Positions 38,601 to 47,930 are shown, numbered from the stretch's first letter. The stretch: 64,000 nt of DNA from a bacterium (GCA_030430075.1 JAUIGN010000029.1:34790-98789); one strand, 5' to 3'. Notes: generated from the letters alone by a model not told the origin. Numbers and translations are program-made.

Positions 38601-41600
38601 GAGCACGCTCAGCCACAACATCGGTGGTGGATTGCACTCGGCCTCTGACGTTGATGTGAGCGTTACGAACTCGACGTTTTCCGCGAACCGAGGCGGCAGC
38701 GGCGCGATCTTCAATGGGAAACGTGATTACCTGGTTGACGCCCTAGGTGCCTTTGAGGACCGCGAACCCTCCATCAGCGGCGACGGCAGGTTTGTTGTAT
38801 TCGAGTCGTTTGCGCCCAACCTGGTCCCTGGAGACACGAACGGTGAGAAAGATATCTTCGTGTTTGACCGGCTAACAGCTTCGGTCGAACGGATCCCTGG
38901 CAGCGGCGGTCTCTTCGTCGGTGCTTCGATTAGCGCCGACGGCCGATACATCGTTTACGCTGGGAGCCGTTACAGCGACTACTCTGGCGGAGCCAACGGT
39001 GGCCCATCCGGTGTGTTTGTGTACGATCGACATACACAAGTAACTCAGCGTGTCGACGTAAGCGCTACCGGCATTCCCGGAAATCGTTCGCCGCAGAGGA
39101 ACAGCGGAGGTTTGAGCGCAGACGGTCGCTTCGTAGTGTTTGCATCTGGGGCCGAGAACCTGGTCCCCGGTGACACGAACAACGAGACCGACATTTTTGT
39201 CGTCGACCGTGACAGCGGGCAGATCGAACGAGTTAGTGTCGCTAGTGACGGCACCCAGGCGAACGGCGAAAGTAGCGTTTCTTCGATCAGCGCTGACGGC
39301 CGCTTTGTCGCCTTTTACTCACTCGCCTCAAATCTTGTAGATGGCGATACCAACGAGGTAGAGGATGTGTTCTTGTATGATCGCCAAACAGACACCATTG
39401 AGCGAGTCAATGTAAGCAGCGACGGCACGCAGGCGAACCAAGGAATAGGGTATTTTAGCGGTGGCCAGGGCACGTCACTCAGCGCGGACGGTCGATTTGT
39501 GGCATTTATCTCGGAGGCCGACAATCTTGTTCCAGGTGACACAAACGGTAACAACGATGTTTTCGCCTACGATCGCCAACAGAGAACTCTTGAGCGAATC
39601 AGCGTCAGCAGCAGTGGTTTAGAAGCGGATGACGATAGTTACCGTCCGTCTATCACCGCAGATGGCCGTTTTGTTTCGTTCCATTCGTACGCGAATAACC
39701 TCGTACCCTCGGACAACAACGGAATTGATGACGTTTTTGTCTTTGATCGCATTAGCAGAACAACACAACTTGTCAGCGCTCCACTTGATGGGGGCGCAAG
39801 TGCCATACGCAGCGCCAATGCTGAGATAAGCGCCGATGGTAGTACTGTCGTCTACGATACGCACGTACCACATGCATACGGTTTCTCACCGAAACAATTG
39901 TTTGCCTACGATCGCAAAACGGGCGAGACACTGCCGGTTGCCCTGCCACTAACGGATGCCACTCTCGAAGCCACTCAGGTGACGATTGCCGAAACGGCCG
40001 ACACGCGTTTCTCCGTTTCCGGTAACGTACATCTGGCCGAGGTCTTGCTGGCAAACGACGAGGTCGGCATCGATGCATCAACGACGACCCAAAACAACGT
40101 GGTGTCATCACCAACGCTCGGCGCCGACCTGATCGACTCCCTCACACAGTTCGGCGAATCACCTCCAGTGCATCCGCTGATTGCCGGAAATCCCGCCGTT
40201 GACGCGGGAACTCTCAGCTTTGCCGGCAGCATCGACCAGCGTGGCGTCGTGCGAAACGTTCCAGACATCGGGGCATTCGAGACGAACGCGGCAACGATTG
40301 CCGGGAAGATATTCGTGGACCTGGACGAAGATCAATTTCTCGACCCGGACGAACCAGGTCTGCCGGAGGTCGAGATTCGCGTGACGCGGTTGGGCGATAA
40401 TGTTTTTGAACGGGTCGTGACAAGCGCGAACGACGATCGGGTAACCGGTGGTGACGAGTCAGGATTGTTTGAAGTTGGGGAAACCCCTGTAGAGCGCCAA
40501 GAAGAATACAGATTTTCGGTCAACGTCCCACCTCAATGGCGACTCTCCGAACCGGGGATCAGCCGAATTCCATCAGCTACGTTGTATTCGCCGGAGTTCG
40601 CCCTGAGTTCTAACGGCCGTTTTATTGCGTTTGAATCCGATGCGAACACGCTTGCACCAGGGGACACGAACGAGACAGATGGCACAGGCACCGATATCTA
40701 TGTTTACGACCGAAAGACGGATACTTATGAACTCGTCAGCGTCTCGAATAGCGGCGAGCAAGCAAACACCAGCAGTGGGCGGCCGAGCATCAGCGGCGAC
40801 GGTCGGTTCGTCGCATTTTCCTCGGAAGCTTCGAACCTCGTTCACGATCTCCCCGATAACGGGTTGGGATATCATGACGTCTTCCTTTTCGATCGGCAAA
40901 TGCGGACAGTGGAGCGAGTCAGCGTTGGCTACGAAGGAGGCGAGTCCAATTGGTACAGTAACTTCCCAGTCCTCAGCGACAATGGCCGCTACCTGGCATT
41001 CTTGTCGGGCGCATCAAACCTGGTTCCCAACGACACCAATGGCAAGAGCGACATCTTCGTTTTTGACCGTTTAGCAAAAACTACCGAGCGAGTCAGCGTC
41101 AGTTCCACGGGCGATCAAGGAGACGGGGGAGTCGTGTCTGACCTGTCGATTAGTGCGAACGGACGCTACGTATCGTTCGTTTCTGACTCGACGAATCTCG
41201 TGGCAAACGACACAAACGGTCACGACGACGTCTTTGTTTACGATCGAGAAACGAAGCTGACTGAACGCATTAGCGTTTCGAGCATTGGCAACCAAGCAAA
41301 CGACCGCAGCTTTGGTCCAAGCATCAGCGCCGACGGGAGATTCGTAACCTTCGATTCCCAAGCGTCGAATCTTGTTCCCGGCGACACCAATGACCGAAGC
41401 GATGTCTTTGTCTACGATCGCGAGAGTGACGTAATTCAGCGAGTGAGTGTCCGCCACAATGCAACTTCGACGATCGGTTATGATTCCACGATCAGTGCTG
41501 ACGGGCGATTTGTCCTCTACGATTCGTATCTTTCTCCTGATGGCAACCTCAAGGACACCCTTTATGTGTACGACCGCGTTCTCGGCAAGACCGCGGTCGT

Positions 41601-44600
41601 GACCGGCATCACTCCCGAGGATTCGGAACTCACGTTTCTGCCGACAACCCACACGCTCAGCGCCGATGGCAGGCTGATCGCGTTCGGTTCCGGCGCATCC
41701 AACCTGGTACCCGGCGACTTCAATGAGAGGAGCGACATTTTCTTGGTCGCCAACCCGCTGGCCGAAGGTGACACATCCTTATCCGTCGTTGCCGGTGATT
41801 TCATCAATGACATGAACTTCGGACTGATCCCCGATCCAGGAGCAATCAGTGGAACACTATTCGAAGACCTGATCGAGAATGCGAGTTTCGATCCGGGCGA
41901 GACGGGTCTGTCCGGATGGACTGTGTTCCTCGACGCCAACGGCAATCGGCTCTTCGATGATGAAGAGGTCGCGACGACAACGGATAGCGATGGGCGCTAC
42001 GCTTTCGCTGACATGCCTGGCTTTCGGAACTACACAACTCGCGTCGACGCCCCGGTCGGCTGGGAACAAGTTCTCCCCAATCGCAGTTCCGACCTTGCTT
42101 GGGATATCTTCTTGCCGCCAGGCGGCAACGTCAGCGGTCGGGACTACGGCTTCCGACGCGTGTCCGGTACTGGGCAGTCAACAGATTCGTCAGTCAGCGG
42201 ACGGGTCTTTGATGACGTGAATGGAAACGGAGTCTACGATCCCGGCGTCGATGTTCCGCAGGCTGAGACAGTTGTGTACCTGGACCAAGAGAATTTCGGT
42301 GTCCTCGACATCAACGAACGCCGTGTAGAATCCGACGAAGACGGCAACTACATGCTTGCGGAACTAGGTGCCGTGATTGTCAGCGTGTCGACGATCCTTG
42401 ACGAGACCTTGATGCATTCGTCTCCGCTCGGCAACGACTTCCAGTTGGAAGAAGTTCCTTTATTCACCGAGATTCAATCATTTGGGAACCCCCAAGCCGT
42501 CACCGCCGCTGACTTCAACCTGGACACTTTTCCAGACGTCGCCGTCGCGCTGTACGACGGCAACCGGATCAGCATTCGCCTGAATGATGGCAGCGGCGGG
42601 ATCCAACCCAATGAAATCAATATCGATTTGGGCGTCGGCAATGACGGGGCCACTTCTTTGGTTGCTGGGCAGTTTAATGGGCCGGATACTCCCCTCGACA
42701 TGGCCGTGACAAATCGACTTGGAAACAATGTCACGATCCTGACCGACTTTAACGGAAGCGGTTTTGACTCGCAGACCGAAGTTCCCGTTGGGAATGAACC
42801 GCTGGACATTGTCGCGCTGCAGATTACCGGTGATGCCGACCACTTGGATCTGGGTGTCGTCAACAAGGCAGACAATACCATCCAAGTGTTGCTCAACGAC
42901 GGGAGTGGCACATTCGTCCCGAGACCTGCATTCAGCAGCGGCGGCCGCGATCCAGTATCGCTTGTCAGCGGCCAGCTGCTCGGAAACGACCGCGTGGATA
43001 TCGCGGTGGCCCACGCCAGCCCATCCATCGTGGGTTCGCCGTTTGGGGACGTTACGATCCTGGCGGGAGATGGTGCGGGCAACTTTGCTGTCGCGCCGGT
43101 TCGCTACCCGGTCGGTGCGACGCCGACCGATCTGGTGATCGCCAACTTCGACAACGATGCGAATGGGAGACTCGACCTGGCGGTTTCCAATTTTGGGTCG
43201 AATTCCATTTCCGTCTTGACCGGGAATCCGAACGACACGTTCACGCTTCAGGCCCAAGTCTTGGGGACCGAGAAGGGTGCGCGGGACATGGCGGCCGCCG
43301 ACATCGACAACGACGGAGACGTCGACCTCCTGGCAGGTAACCTGACAGACCGAAACATTGCCCTGTTCCGCAATGTGACATCGGCTGCCGGCACAACCAA
43401 GTTCGAACCGCTTCAACCGGTCGGGCAGCAATTCGGCCAGTTGGCACAACGAATGCCGCTAACGGTTGCCAATTTTGATCAAGACACTTCGGCTCCCGGC
43501 GGCACAGGGACGCTCGACATCCTGGCCATTGCAATTCCCCGCGCCACGGAAGCCAACCCGGTCCCCACTGATACGCTGCATGTGTTTCGGAATACGTTGG
43601 TGGACGGGGCGCATCGTGTTGCTCTGACCGGATTGAACCAGGTCACGGACTTGAATTTCATCGTGACTCCGACCGTTCTCTTACCGTCGCTCGATCAAAT
43701 CGAGGATCCGCCGCCAATTCTCGAAGATGCCGGGGAACAGACGCTCCGCTTAACCGGGATTGCTGCAGGCAGAAGCGATGGGCCGCCAATGCGAATCGAG
43801 GCGCGGAGTTCAAACGCGCAACTAATTCCCAATCCGTCCATCGTCTTGGAGCCTGCCGGCGATTCGGGAGACCTCCGTTACACGCCCGTTCCCGATGCCA
43901 ACGGCACGGCCACGATCACCGTCACATTGACGAATGCCGGAGCGGATGGGGACTTTGAGACAGCGGACGACAATGGCGTACTGGCGCGAGATTTCACCGT
44001 ATCGGTCTTGCCCGTCAACGACCCACCGGTTTTCGTTCCCCAGGTGGTCCGCACCGATGAAGATACCGCTGTGCAGCTCAGGCTGCAGGCCAACGATGCC
44101 GACGGAGACTCGCTATCATTCACTTTGGGTGATGATTCCTGGCTACGCGCCGCCGTAATGATCGACGGCGACGTACTTACGTACGATCCGTCCCAAGCGC
44201 CGGAGTTGCAGGACCTCGTGCAAGCGGAGGCGATTTCCGAACCGGTCATTATCGAAGTTTCAGATGGACTAGCGACCGCAGTCGGCTATGTGACGGTCAC
44301 CGTTGACGGTGTCCTTGACTGGCATCATCCGATCCGGCCGCTCGACGTGAATCGTGATGGCGTGGTGGCGCCATCCGACGCACTGGCAATCATCAATGAA
44401 TTGAACAAAAACGGCGCTGGCCTTCTTGCCGGACATATCGGACGACCCTCGAAGTGGTACGACACGAATGGCGACAATTCGATTTCTCCTTTCGATGTTC
44501 TAATCCTATTCAACTGCCTGAACGCGGGGGCTGGGACATGTGGCGAGGCCGGGGGAAGTGGGGAGGGCGAATCCAACGACGCTGTGAATCCTTGGGGCGG

Positions 44601-44832
44601 AGGTTGGCAACCTTGGCTAGACGCCCCACCGAATCACGATGTCGGTCGGCGTCCCCTGTCGCGCTCGGCCGATCCAGACCTCAGCGAAGGCGAATCGGCG
44701 ACGCCGGCTGCCATCCGAGTGCCGGGCCGACGGCGCGATCACACCCCGGCGAGCTTGATCGAACCGCGGCTTCTCGCATTGTTCGACGAGTCAGATTGGG
44801 ATGACCTGATGCGGTTCATCGGGGAGGTGTGA
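35677..44832 (+). CDS. Giant secreted subtilase (S8) with two seven-bladed propellers, FG-GAP repeats, cadherin-like domain and dockerin
   Basis: 3051 residues, ATG 35677 with GGAG six bases before. Export motif CEKLESRIVLTG is near 27-38. A propeptide-like part is followed by the S8 catalytic domain: D262 (VVDGGID), H403 (GHGTHVAG), oxyanion Asn in AAAGNGN, S586 (NGTSMAVPH). Between D262 and H403 there are 141 residues, far more than usual, with two EF-hand/dockerin-like Ca loops (DIDGDGLITFYDL, DKNANGIIDALDL). Residues about 770-1015 look like a beta-helix (SLRDALMTANAAG). Two blocks of seven PD40-like blades follow (about 1023-1424 and 1638-2028; each blade carries ISADGRFV and NLVPGDTN-DVFVYDR), with SdrD-like modules after each. 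FG-GAP-like repeats lie near 2268-2585, a cadherin-like domain near 2775-2880, and a dockerin near 2885-2950. The protease is intact; its target is unknown. Confidence 0.93.
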   Translation: MKHKQTKWSNRRRRKSGPPWNRKPRCEKLESRIVLTGPWDGAGANVDSPWSGTSDLMPSAMIVGPQDVSPVAGVDVEAPATIQQMHLGRHAERRVRRNLPLSQRADSWAWFESFTDVPRIAVAKLETVSTGVVDPLVVGPRMAASEWIVQLTDDAVDSLSSLSAAGELLGSAAANFRVIAGLGAPGSLLVRATASDDLDVRAALEASGFVQRFGRNAIVEGQRTPDDPEYEGGLLRGLNQINAATAWNEATGSPSVVVGVVDGGIDVTHPDLFLNVWLNQGEIPPALRAQLTDIDGDGLITFYDLNNLRVTDTSILVGSTGVAASTAEMTTNTPFATGANATLVRDKNANGIIDALDLLDDVNWSDGRDNDGNTFFDDLVGVNFLSGSHDRLPSNRPFDVLGHGTHVAGTIGAVGNNSYGAVGVNWQTSLMSLRILDNNNQSDSAAAIRAINYASQMRADLAVGDHDRVEAGANVRVLNNSWGQPGGYDQALDVAIAEAGTEGILFVAAAGNGNILGNGVDNDTTPFHPASYAAANVIAVGALSGTADGLAPFSNFGADSVDLAAPGVGVRSTLPGGRFGTANGTSMAVPHVAGAAALIWSAFPEATLAEVKQAILGSVEPLPGGSHVLSTAGQLDAGAAIQADVFAPAARLVASENITTAGGTSTEFTVEYSHRRGIDIATIGDDDVLVTRQWGPADQVTPTLKAGSIVQRANTVTATYVMAAPGGHWDPLDFGSYQITTVAGGVAAGGGSQPVEARELGSFRVRIEDPTVLYVDSFADEPGTGSLRDALMTANAAGAPRTIILEAGRYTIDIPHVPDPASTFPTPDPALFCAAPVHTTGWSGETTGDFDVTGSVTIVGDHNDRTVIDGQQFDRVFKVHPGASLDLARVMITGGDSPADQGGGGILSAGTLSMRDSLVQGNTALGQSALEPIRGGGVAAWDGSAEFSRTWITENESNYGGGVFYCDTAGGTISQSTLSHNIGGGLHSASDVDVSVTNSTFSANRGGSGAIFNGKRDYLVDALGAFEDREPSISGDGRFVVFESFAPNLVPGDTNGEKDIFVFDRLTASVERIPGSGGLFVGASISADGRYIVYAGSRYSDYSGGANGGPSGVFVYDRHTQVTQRVDVSATGIPGNRSPQRNSGGLSADGRFVVFASGAENLVPGDTNNETDIFVVDRDSGQIERVSVASDGTQANGESSVSSISADGRFVAFYSLASNLVDGDTNEVEDVFLYDRQTDTIERVNVSSDGTQANQGIGYFSGGQGTSLSADGRFVAFISEADNLVPGDTNGNNDVFAYDRQQRTLERISVSSSGLEADDDSYRPSITADGRFVSFHSYANNLVPSDNNGIDDVFVFDRISRTTQLVSAPLDGGASAIRSANAEISADGSTVVYDTHVPHAYGFSPKQLFAYDRKTGETLPVALPLTDATLEATQVTIAETADTRFSVSGNVHLAEVLLANDEVGIDASTTTQNNVVSSPTLGADLIDSLTQFGESPPVHPLIAGNPAVDAGTLSFAGSIDQRGVVRNVPDIGAFETNAATIAGKIFVDLDEDQFLDPDEPGLPEVEIRVTRLGDNVFERVVTSANDDRVTGGDESGLFEVGETPVERQEEYRFSVNVPPQWRLSEPGISRIPSATLYSPEFALSSNGRFIAFESDANTLAPGDTNETDGTGTDIYVYDRKTDTYELVSVSNSGEQANTSSGRPSISGDGRFVAFSSEASNLVHDLPDNGLGYHDVFLFDRQMRTVERVSVGYEGGESNWYSNFPVLSDNGRYLAFLSGASNLVPNDTNGKSDIFVFDRLAKTTERVSVSSTGDQGDGGVVSDLSISANGRYVSFVSDSTNLVANDTNGHDDVFVYDRETKLTERISVSSIGNQANDRSFGPSISADGRFVTFDSQASNLVPGDTNDRSDVFVYDRESDVIQRVSVRHNATSTIGYDSTISADGRFVLYDSYLSPDGNLKDTLYVYDRVLGKTAVVTGITPEDSELTFLPTTHTLSADGRLIAFGSGASNLVPGDFNERSDIFLVANPLAEGDTSLSVVAGDFINDMNFGLIPDPGAISGTLFEDLIENASFDPGETGLSGWTVFLDANGNRLFDDEEVATTTDSDGRYAFADMPGFRNYTTRVDAPVGWEQVLPNRSSDLAWDIFLPPGGNVSGRDYGFRRVSGTGQSTDSSVSGRVFDDVNGNGVYDPGVDVPQAETVVYLDQENFGVLDINERRVESDEDGNYMLAELGAVIVSVSTILDETLMHSSPLGNDFQLEEVPLFTEIQSFGNPQAVTAADFNLDTFPDVAVALYDGNRISIRLNDGSGGIQPNEINIDLGVGNDGATSLVAGQFNGPDTPLDMAVTNRLGNNVTILTDFNGSGFDSQTEVPVGNEPLDIVALQITGDADHLDLGVVNKADNTIQVLLNDGSGTFVPRPAFSSGGRDPVSLVSGQLLGNDRVDIAVAHASPSIVGSPFGDVTILAGDGAGNFAVAPVRYPVGATPTDLVIANFDNDANGRLDLAVSNFGSNSISVLTGNPNDTFTLQAQVLGTEKGARDMAAADIDNDGDVDLLAGNLTDRNIALFRNVTSAAGTTKFEPLQPVGQQFGQLAQRMPLTVANFDQDTSAPGGTGTLDILAIAIPRATEANPVPTDTLHVFRNTLVDGAHRVALTGLNQVTDLNFIVTPTVLLPSLDQIEDPPPILEDAGEQTLRLTGIAAGRSDGPPMRIEARSSNAQLIPNPSIVLEPAGDSGDLRYTPVPDANGTATITVTLTNAGADGDFETADDNGVLARDFTVSVLPVNDPPVFVPQVVRTDEDTAVQLRLQANDADGDSLSFTLGDDSWLRAAVMIDGDVLTYDPSQAPELQDLVQAEAISEPVIIEVSDGLATAVGYVTVTVDGVLDWHHPIRPLDVNRDGVVAPSDALAIINELNKNGAGLLAGHIGRPSKWYDTNGDNSISPFDVLILFNCLNAGAGTCGEAGGSGEGESNDAVNPWGGGWQPWLDAPPNHDVGRRPLSRSADPDLSEGESATPAAIRVPGRRRDHTPASLIEPRLLALFDESDWDDLMRFIGEV

Positions 44833-45059
44833 AGAACAGCTTCTGCACATTCAGCGGTACAGCCCTGCGGAAAGGGGTTGAGCACACATTCCAGTCCGGT
44901 ACCAGACCGCATCACGTCATGCACCGCATGACCTGCAGAATGGTGGGAGAATGCCTCCCGTACGTCACCTGTCGTCAACACGACATGACAGCGAGCGGCG
45001 AGCGAGGCACGGATTCCGCCGGCCGTCGAGCGGATTAGATCGCCGTTTCAGGCGGTCGG
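44833..45059. terminator. Convergent intergenic region with a short perfect hairpin
   Basis: The subtilase and the AspA-like gene converge here. GTCATGC-acc-GCATGAC (44916-44932) is a perfect 7-bp stem with a 3-base loop. It could stop transcription from either side, but there is no U-tract on either strand, so this is a weak call. No gene is seen in the 227 bases. Confidence 0.4.
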
Positions 45060-46181
45060 TTAGTTCGCTGATTCTCGTCCCGACTTCGCTTCCGGGCCGG
45101 TATTCGAATCGGTCGGATCGACGACCCAGACGTTGGAGGCAAGTTCTTCCGAGACGCGTTCTTCCAGCCCGTTTTCCTCGCTTCTGCGGCGCTGCAGCTC
45201 GGCGGGCTTGCTTCCCTTGGGTAGCTGGCCCAGGTTGCAGATCGGTTCGCCCGGGCTGATGGCGGGCAGCGTCGTCATCCCGATCACGACGGCCTTGAAC
45301 GGGGCGCATAACAAACTGTGTTCCCGGCCGAGGAGCGTGGTATTCGTCGCCAGGGGTTGGTTCTTTTCGACCAGGTCGCCCGGCTTCACGTGGAACTGCA
45401 GAAAGCCCCCGCGGTCGGCTCGGACCCACTTTGACTTCTGCACGGTGAATTGATCGTCGGTTCGTTCGATTTCCCCATCCAACATCTCCAGGTCGCGGAG
45501 CACATTCCGGATACCGCGGTCGGCCGTTTGGACAATCCCCGGTTCGACTTTCCAAACCTCGCCCCCTTCCATCACGATCGTCGGGCAACCGGCGTCACAT
45601 GCTTCGCGCCGCAGCGCGCCCTTGGGGCCTTTGCCCTTGATAATCACGTCACAACCGAACGCTCTGGCGATGCGGCGCACTTCCGGATGCGTGATGTCGC
45701 CCCGCACGTTGGGATAGTTGGTCCGCCGAACGGCAGCCGTATGGAGGTCGATGCCGTAATCGGATCGCAGCACGATCTCGTCGAAAATGGTGCGTGCCAT
45801 CCGGCTCGCAAGGCTCCCCGTCGCCGATCCGGGAAACGACCGGTTCAAGTCGCGCCGGTCGGGCAGGTAGCGGGAATGGCGATCGAAGGCGGGCAGGTTC
45901 AGCACGGGCACAAAGATGATCGCACCGCGCAGCAGTTTCATTTCGGTATCTTGAATCAGTTGGCGGATCGCGCCGGTTCCATTGATTTCGTCACCATGCA
46001 GGGCGGCTGTGATAAAGACCACCGGGCCATCCTTCGTCGCACGGCGAATATGGATCGGGATCTCCACCGTCATGCTGCTGTAGCTCTCGCCAATGGCCAA
46101 CGTCACGTCACATGACTCACCGCGTGGAATGGCAACGCCGTCCCACGTGTCGATCGATTTACGCTTTGCCTGGTCTGTCAT
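45060..46181 (-). CDS. Succinylglutamate desuccinylase / aspartoacylase family zinc hydrolase, RimK-associated
   Basis: 373 residues from ATG 46181, seven bases after the rimK stop; an in-frame ATG at 46214 would overlap rimK. The M14-like AstE/AspA fold is clear: zinc ligands in ALHGDEINGTG (His, Glu) and GIDLHTA (His), substrate-binding DLNRSFPG, and the catalytic Glu region IVMEGGEVWK. A C-terminal barrel-like domain (GGFLQFHVKPGDLVEKNQPLA) resembles a biotinyl/lipoyl-like hammerhead seen in longer AspA homologues. These enzymes remove an acyl group from an amino acid amine, or cleave glutamyl-type amides. In the RimB-RimK context it may trim or recycle glutamate tails. The end is a charged, low-complexity tail. 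The family call is firm; the substrate is inferred. Confidence 0.9.
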   Translation of the reverse strand: MTDQAKRKSIDTWDGVAIPRGESCDVTLAIGESYSSMTVEIPIHIRRATKDGPVVFITAALHGDEINGTGAIRQLIQDTEMKLLRGAIIFVPVLNLPAFDRHSRYLPDRRDLNRSFPGSATGSLASRMARTIFDEIVLRSDYGIDLHTAAVRRTNYPNVRGDITHPEVRRIARAFGCDVIIKGKGPKGALRREACDAGCPTIVMEGGEVWKVEPGIVQTADRGIRNVLRDLEMLDGEIERTDDQFTVQKSKWVRADRGGFLQFHVKPGDLVEKNQPLATNTTLLGREHSLLCAPFKAVVIGMTTLPAISPGEPICNLGQLPKGSKPAELQRRRSEENGLEERVSEELASNVWVVDPTDSNTGPEAKSGRESAN

Positions 46182-46188
46182 CGCAACA

Positions 46189-47451
46189 TCAGTCTTCTTC
46201 AGAGGAATCCCCATTGAAACGATCCTGGTGAGCCGCCTCGACGGCGTCTGCATGCGCTTCCTCGGCGACGGGCAGATCGGGCAGCTCTTTGACTTTCGGT
46301 CGTCGTTTGCGCCTGGTCTTCGCTGGAACCAGGTCCCGCATTGATTCGAGCTTCCCGAAGCAGAGCAAACGGTCGCCGGACTCGAGTTGCCGGTCCGAGC
46401 GCGGATTGGGAATGACCGTCGTCCCTCGATAGAGCGTCAGTACATTCAAATCACGGTCGCGCAATCCGGACTCGCGGATCGCCTTGCCGACGTACTCGGA
46501 GCCTTCCGGAATGTGAATCTCCGTGACCCCATAACCGCGGCTCACCGTGAGCCGTTGCCGGAGATCGATTTCGGGGAAATCGACCTGGGCGGCGATGTAG
46601 TCAATGATCGCGCCGGCAATGTCCAGTTGCGTGCACCGCTCGATCCCCTCCAATCCGGGCGACGAATTCACTTCCATGATCTGTGGTCCCTGTTTGCCTT
46701 CCAGCATGTCGACACCCGCGACACGCAGGCCCATGATCTGGGCCGCCCGAATGGCGGTTTCACAGTAGGTGTCGTCCAGGACCACCGGCTCGGTCAGGCC
46801 GCCACGATGGACGTTGCTGCGGAACTCCTGGCCTTGAGCAACCCGGCGCATCGCCCCCACGACCCGATCACCGACGACAAACGCGCGAATGTCGCGTCCT
46901 TTGCTTTCCACGACGAACTTCTGGATCAGGACGCTTTGCTTCTGGCTTTGCAGCAACTCGATGATCGCTTCCGCCGACTTGACGGTCTCAGCCAATAGAA
47001 CGCCGATTCCCTGCGTGCCCTCGATCAGCTTGATGATGACGGGCGCGCCCCCGACGCGCTCAATTGCGGGGAGCACATCCTTCTTGTCACGAACGAAGAT
47101 CGTTTTGGGGATGCCGATCTGATGCCTGCTCAGAATTTGCATACTGCGAAGCTTGTCGCGCGAGTTGGAAATGCCGGCCGACGTGTTCGCGCAAAAGACA
47201 TCCATCTGTTCGAACTGCCGCACGACGGCGGTGCCGAAGTACGTGATCGATGCGCCGATCCGAGGCAGCATGGCGTCGTAGTGGGTAAGCTGCTTCGTGC
47301 GGAAGTATAAGTCCGGTTCGGCTTGCTCCAGATCGATGGCAAACTTGAGCGTGTCGAGGACTTTCACTTTGTGGCCGCGTTGCACGGCCGCTTCGCGAAG
47401 TCGCCGCGTGCTGTAGCATCCCAGACTGCAGGAAAGTATGGCAAGTTTCAT
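46189..47451 (-). CDS. rimK: RimK-family ATP-grasp glutamate ligase with C-terminal RCK_C (TrkA-C) domain
   Basis: 420 residues. RimK-like N-terminal domain MKLAILSCSLGCYSTRRLREAA is followed by the ATP-grasp (about 100-290). It shows SRDKLRSMQIL, VIIKLIEGTQGIGV, VLIQKFVVESKGRDIRAFVVG, VAGVDMLEG and the Mg-binding IMEVNSSPGLEG. In E. coli RimK adds glutamates to the C-terminus of ribosomal protein S6. Residues about 315-395 add a domain absent from that enzyme: GYGVTEIHIPEGSEYVGKAI, then DLNVLTLYRG and SGDRLLCFG, the RCK_C/TrkA-C pattern that binds small ligands such as nucleotides in K+ channels. It is followed by a Lys/Arg then Glu/Asp-rich tail. Its ATG overlaps the stop of the RimB-like gene (ATGA). 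The fusion suggests allosteric control of the ligase. Confidence 0.93.
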   Translation of the reverse strand: MKLAILSCSLGCYSTRRLREAAVQRGHKVKVLDTLKFAIDLEQAEPDLYFRTKQLTHYDAMLPRIGASITYFGTAVVRQFEQMDVFCANTSAGISNSRDKLRSMQILSRHQIGIPKTIFVRDKKDVLPAIERVGGAPVIIKLIEGTQGIGVLLAETVKSAEAIIELLQSQKQSVLIQKFVVESKGRDIRAFVVGDRVVGAMRRVAQGQEFRSNVHRGGLTEPVVLDDTYCETAIRAAQIMGLRVAGVDMLEGKQGPQIMEVNSSPGLEGIERCTQLDIAGAIIDYIAAQVDFPEIDLRQRLTVSRGYGVTEIHIPEGSEYVGKAIRESGLRDRDLNVLTLYRGTTVIPNPRSDRQLESGDRLLCFGKLESMRDLVPAKTRRKRRPKVKELPDLPVAEEAHADAVEAAHQDRFNGDSSEED

Positions 47452-47930
47452 GGTCGTGTATTCCGTTTGCGTTTCTTTTTTCGCTTGGGTTGGCCGCCAT
47501 AAAAAGAGTTTCCCGCGTCGACAAGGAAACGCCGTCGAAATGCTTCGCGGCCGAGTAGCATTCGAAAGCCCATCGCGTCGCGATTCGCGAGCGTCAATTC
47601 GACCGGCCAGCGAACGCCCAGCAGGTCCACCGTCGTGATGATCACCGGTCGGATGGCCGCCCGGCCGCTGGAACTCCGCACCGACCGATATTCCAGAATC
47701 TTCGCCTCGGCGGCCACAATGCTCTTGCTCGTTCGCTGGACCGGGTGGATTTTAAAGCGCACCCAGTCCTCTCCCCCGCGCTCGAACTTCTCCAATTCGA
47801 AGGCGTGCAGTGACGAGGAACGTGCTCCCGTGTCGACCTTGGCCTTAATCCTGGTGAGGCCCAGATCGGGCAGTCCAATCCACTCCCGCCAGCCAATCAC
47901 CGGCAGCGGGGGTCGTTCGTCGTGTTTCAT
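47448..47930 (-). CDS. rimB: RimB-like aspartyl/ATP-dependent zinc protease (DUF785 family)
   Basis: 160 residues from ATG 47930 (ATG 47948 is an alternative); a much longer frame upstream has no coding character. The core is retropepsin-like: VIGWREWIGLPDLGLTRIKAKVDTGARSS, with the DTGA catalytic-type motif at about residues 33-36, then SLHAFELEKF and MLLGREAF near the end, as in the DUF785/RimB family. In Pseudomonas RimB works with RimK on ribosomal S6 glutamylation. It is the first gene of a three-gene operon with overlapping start/stop into rimK. The C-terminus is extremely basic (KRKKKRKRN), possibly an RNA/ribosome contact; that is inference. Confidence 0.88.
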   Translation of the reverse strand: MKHDERPPLPVIGWREWIGLPDLGLTRIKAKVDTGARSSSLHAFELEKFERGGEDWVRFKIHPVQRTSKSIVAAEAKILEYRSVRSSSGRAAIRPVIITTVDLLGVRWPVELTLANRDAMGFRMLLGREAFRRRFLVDAGNSFYGGQPKRKKKRKRNTRP

